A DNA stretch of 64,000 nucleotides from Acinetobacter indicus CIP 110367 (GTDB lineage: Bacteria > Pseudomonadota > Gammaproteobacteria > Pseudomonadales > Moraxellaceae): assembly GCF_000488255.1 (NCBI RefSeq), contig NZ_KI530754.1, positions 248,001 to 312,000 of the forward strand. Reading direction: 5' to 3'. The notes beneath the pieces were generated by a model, which made no database searches, was not told the origin of the DNA, and saw nothing but the letters and a program-made list of their open reading frames with translations. Shown piece by piece: positions 63,720 through 64,000 of this stretch (position 1 is the first letter of the stretch; every line of letters starts with the position of its first letter). A program made the translations under genes and the position numbers.

Positions 63720-64000
63720 TTAGTTTAACGGTACCACCCGCAGTACTTCTTCCAAGGTGGTAATACCGGCCATGACTTTACGCGCCCCGGCAATCCGTAG
63801 TGGCTCGATGCCTTCTTTTTTGGCCTGCTGGCGTAACTGAGTCAGATCAGCATTGGCACCTATCAGCTGTTTGGTGTCCAGACTCAGCGGCATAAACTCA
63901 TAAATCCCGATCCGGCCTTTATAGCCGGTCTGACGGCAGGCTTCACAGCCCACCGGCTTATAAACTTTTTCCGGCATCTCCATGACATAGTCAAACGTCA
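63720..64000 (-). CDS. type II secretion ATPase, GspE-like (3' end only)
   Basis: The C-terminal 93 residues of a secretion ATPase, with the stop near 63720. The frame continues past the window edge. YKPVGCEACRQTGYKGRIGIYEFMPL contains the second half of the tetracysteine zinc motif (Cys-x2-Cys) and the usual TGYKGR. LRIAGARKVMAGITTLEEVLRVVPLN is the family's C-terminal signature. GspE is favoured over PilB because of GITTLEEVLRV, but a PilB-type or other type IV filament ATPase remains possible. Confidence 0.8.
   Translation of the reverse strand, partial: TFDYVMEMPEKVYKPVGCEACRQTGYKGRIGIYEFMPLSLDTKQLIGANADLTQLRQQAKKEGIEPLRIAGARKVMAGITTLEEVLRVVPLN

Overview
The window is a chromosomal segment from a gammaproteobacterium, almost certainly an Acinetobacter. 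The evidence is a fused tyrA-aroA gene behind pheA and hisC, a DesT/desaturase/ferredoxin-reductase trio, an LpoP-like TPR lipoprotein directly behind PBP1b, and typical Acinetobacter versions of RapA, NDH-2, YbiB and HemP. The species cannot be fixed from sequence alone. Most of the window is ordinary core chromosome with a fairly balanced base composition. A few AT-rich stretches stand out: the minor pilin operon at 4.4-8.1 kb, an orphan gene at 17.6-18.2 kb, and some intergenic spaces.

Layout. 0-4.4 kb: dusB (its 3' end lies outside the window), a cold-shock protein, a small unknown protein, the initiator tRNA, a DUF1615 lipoprotein and a HAD-IB phosphatase. 4.4-8.1 kb: a five-gene minor pilin operon (pilE-, fimT-, pilV-, pilW- and pilX-like) with no pilY1; its PilW carries an extra C-terminal region behind a charged linker. 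8.5-11.5 kb: an acyl desaturase and its ferredoxin reductase, divergent from a TetR regulator. 11.5-17.4 kb: an alpha/beta hydrolase, an orphan PAAR protein, rapA, rluA, and an orphan carrier protein with a decayed isochorismatase-like domain. 17.5-27.4 kb: an AT-rich orphan, a GlcG-like protein, hemL-thiE, an Mpo1-like protein, two tandem CYTH/CHAD proteins, a DUF3144 protein and an amidohydrolase. 27.5-37.5 kb: an M16 protease, a PhzF-like isomerase, a flavin reductase, an MFS transporter, an M23 lipoprotein, a 47-residue Gln/Asn-rich microprotein, icd, rluE and a hotdog thioesterase. 37.6-50.3 kb: an M61 peptidase, a D,D-carboxypeptidase, ndh, slyD, an HD hydrolase, yaaA, a hydrolase, and the aromatic block pheA-hisC-tyrA/aroA. 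50.3-64 kb: a DJ-1/PfpI protein, an acyl-CoA dehydrogenase, dctA, ybiB, nadK with a DUF1315 gene, mrcB with an LpoP-like gene, a Nudix-ThiE-like fusion, Fur-boxed hemP, ygiW-qseBC, and the 3' end of a gspE-like ATPase gene.

How the genes work together. Four modules are clear. The pilin operon should supply a priming complex for type IV pili. The desaturase and reductase form a membrane fatty-acid desaturation pair under a divergent TetR regulator. pheA-hisC-tyrA/aroA covers the branch from shikimate to Phe and Tyr plus histidinol-phosphate transamination. mrcB with the TPR lipoprotein is a peptidoglycan synthase with its probable outer-membrane activator.

No CRISPR array, intact insertion sequence, prophage or known defence island was seen. 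The most unusual items are the pilY1-less pilin operon with its extended PilW, the Gln/Asn-rich microprotein, the paralogue pair in which one CHAD domain has lost its basic residues, the decayed isochorismatase-carrier protein, a nested 65-bp inverted repeat at 21.06-21.12 kb, repeated TTGAGCC/GGCTCAA motifs upstream of dctA, and an initiator tRNA with U1, A72 and U73.
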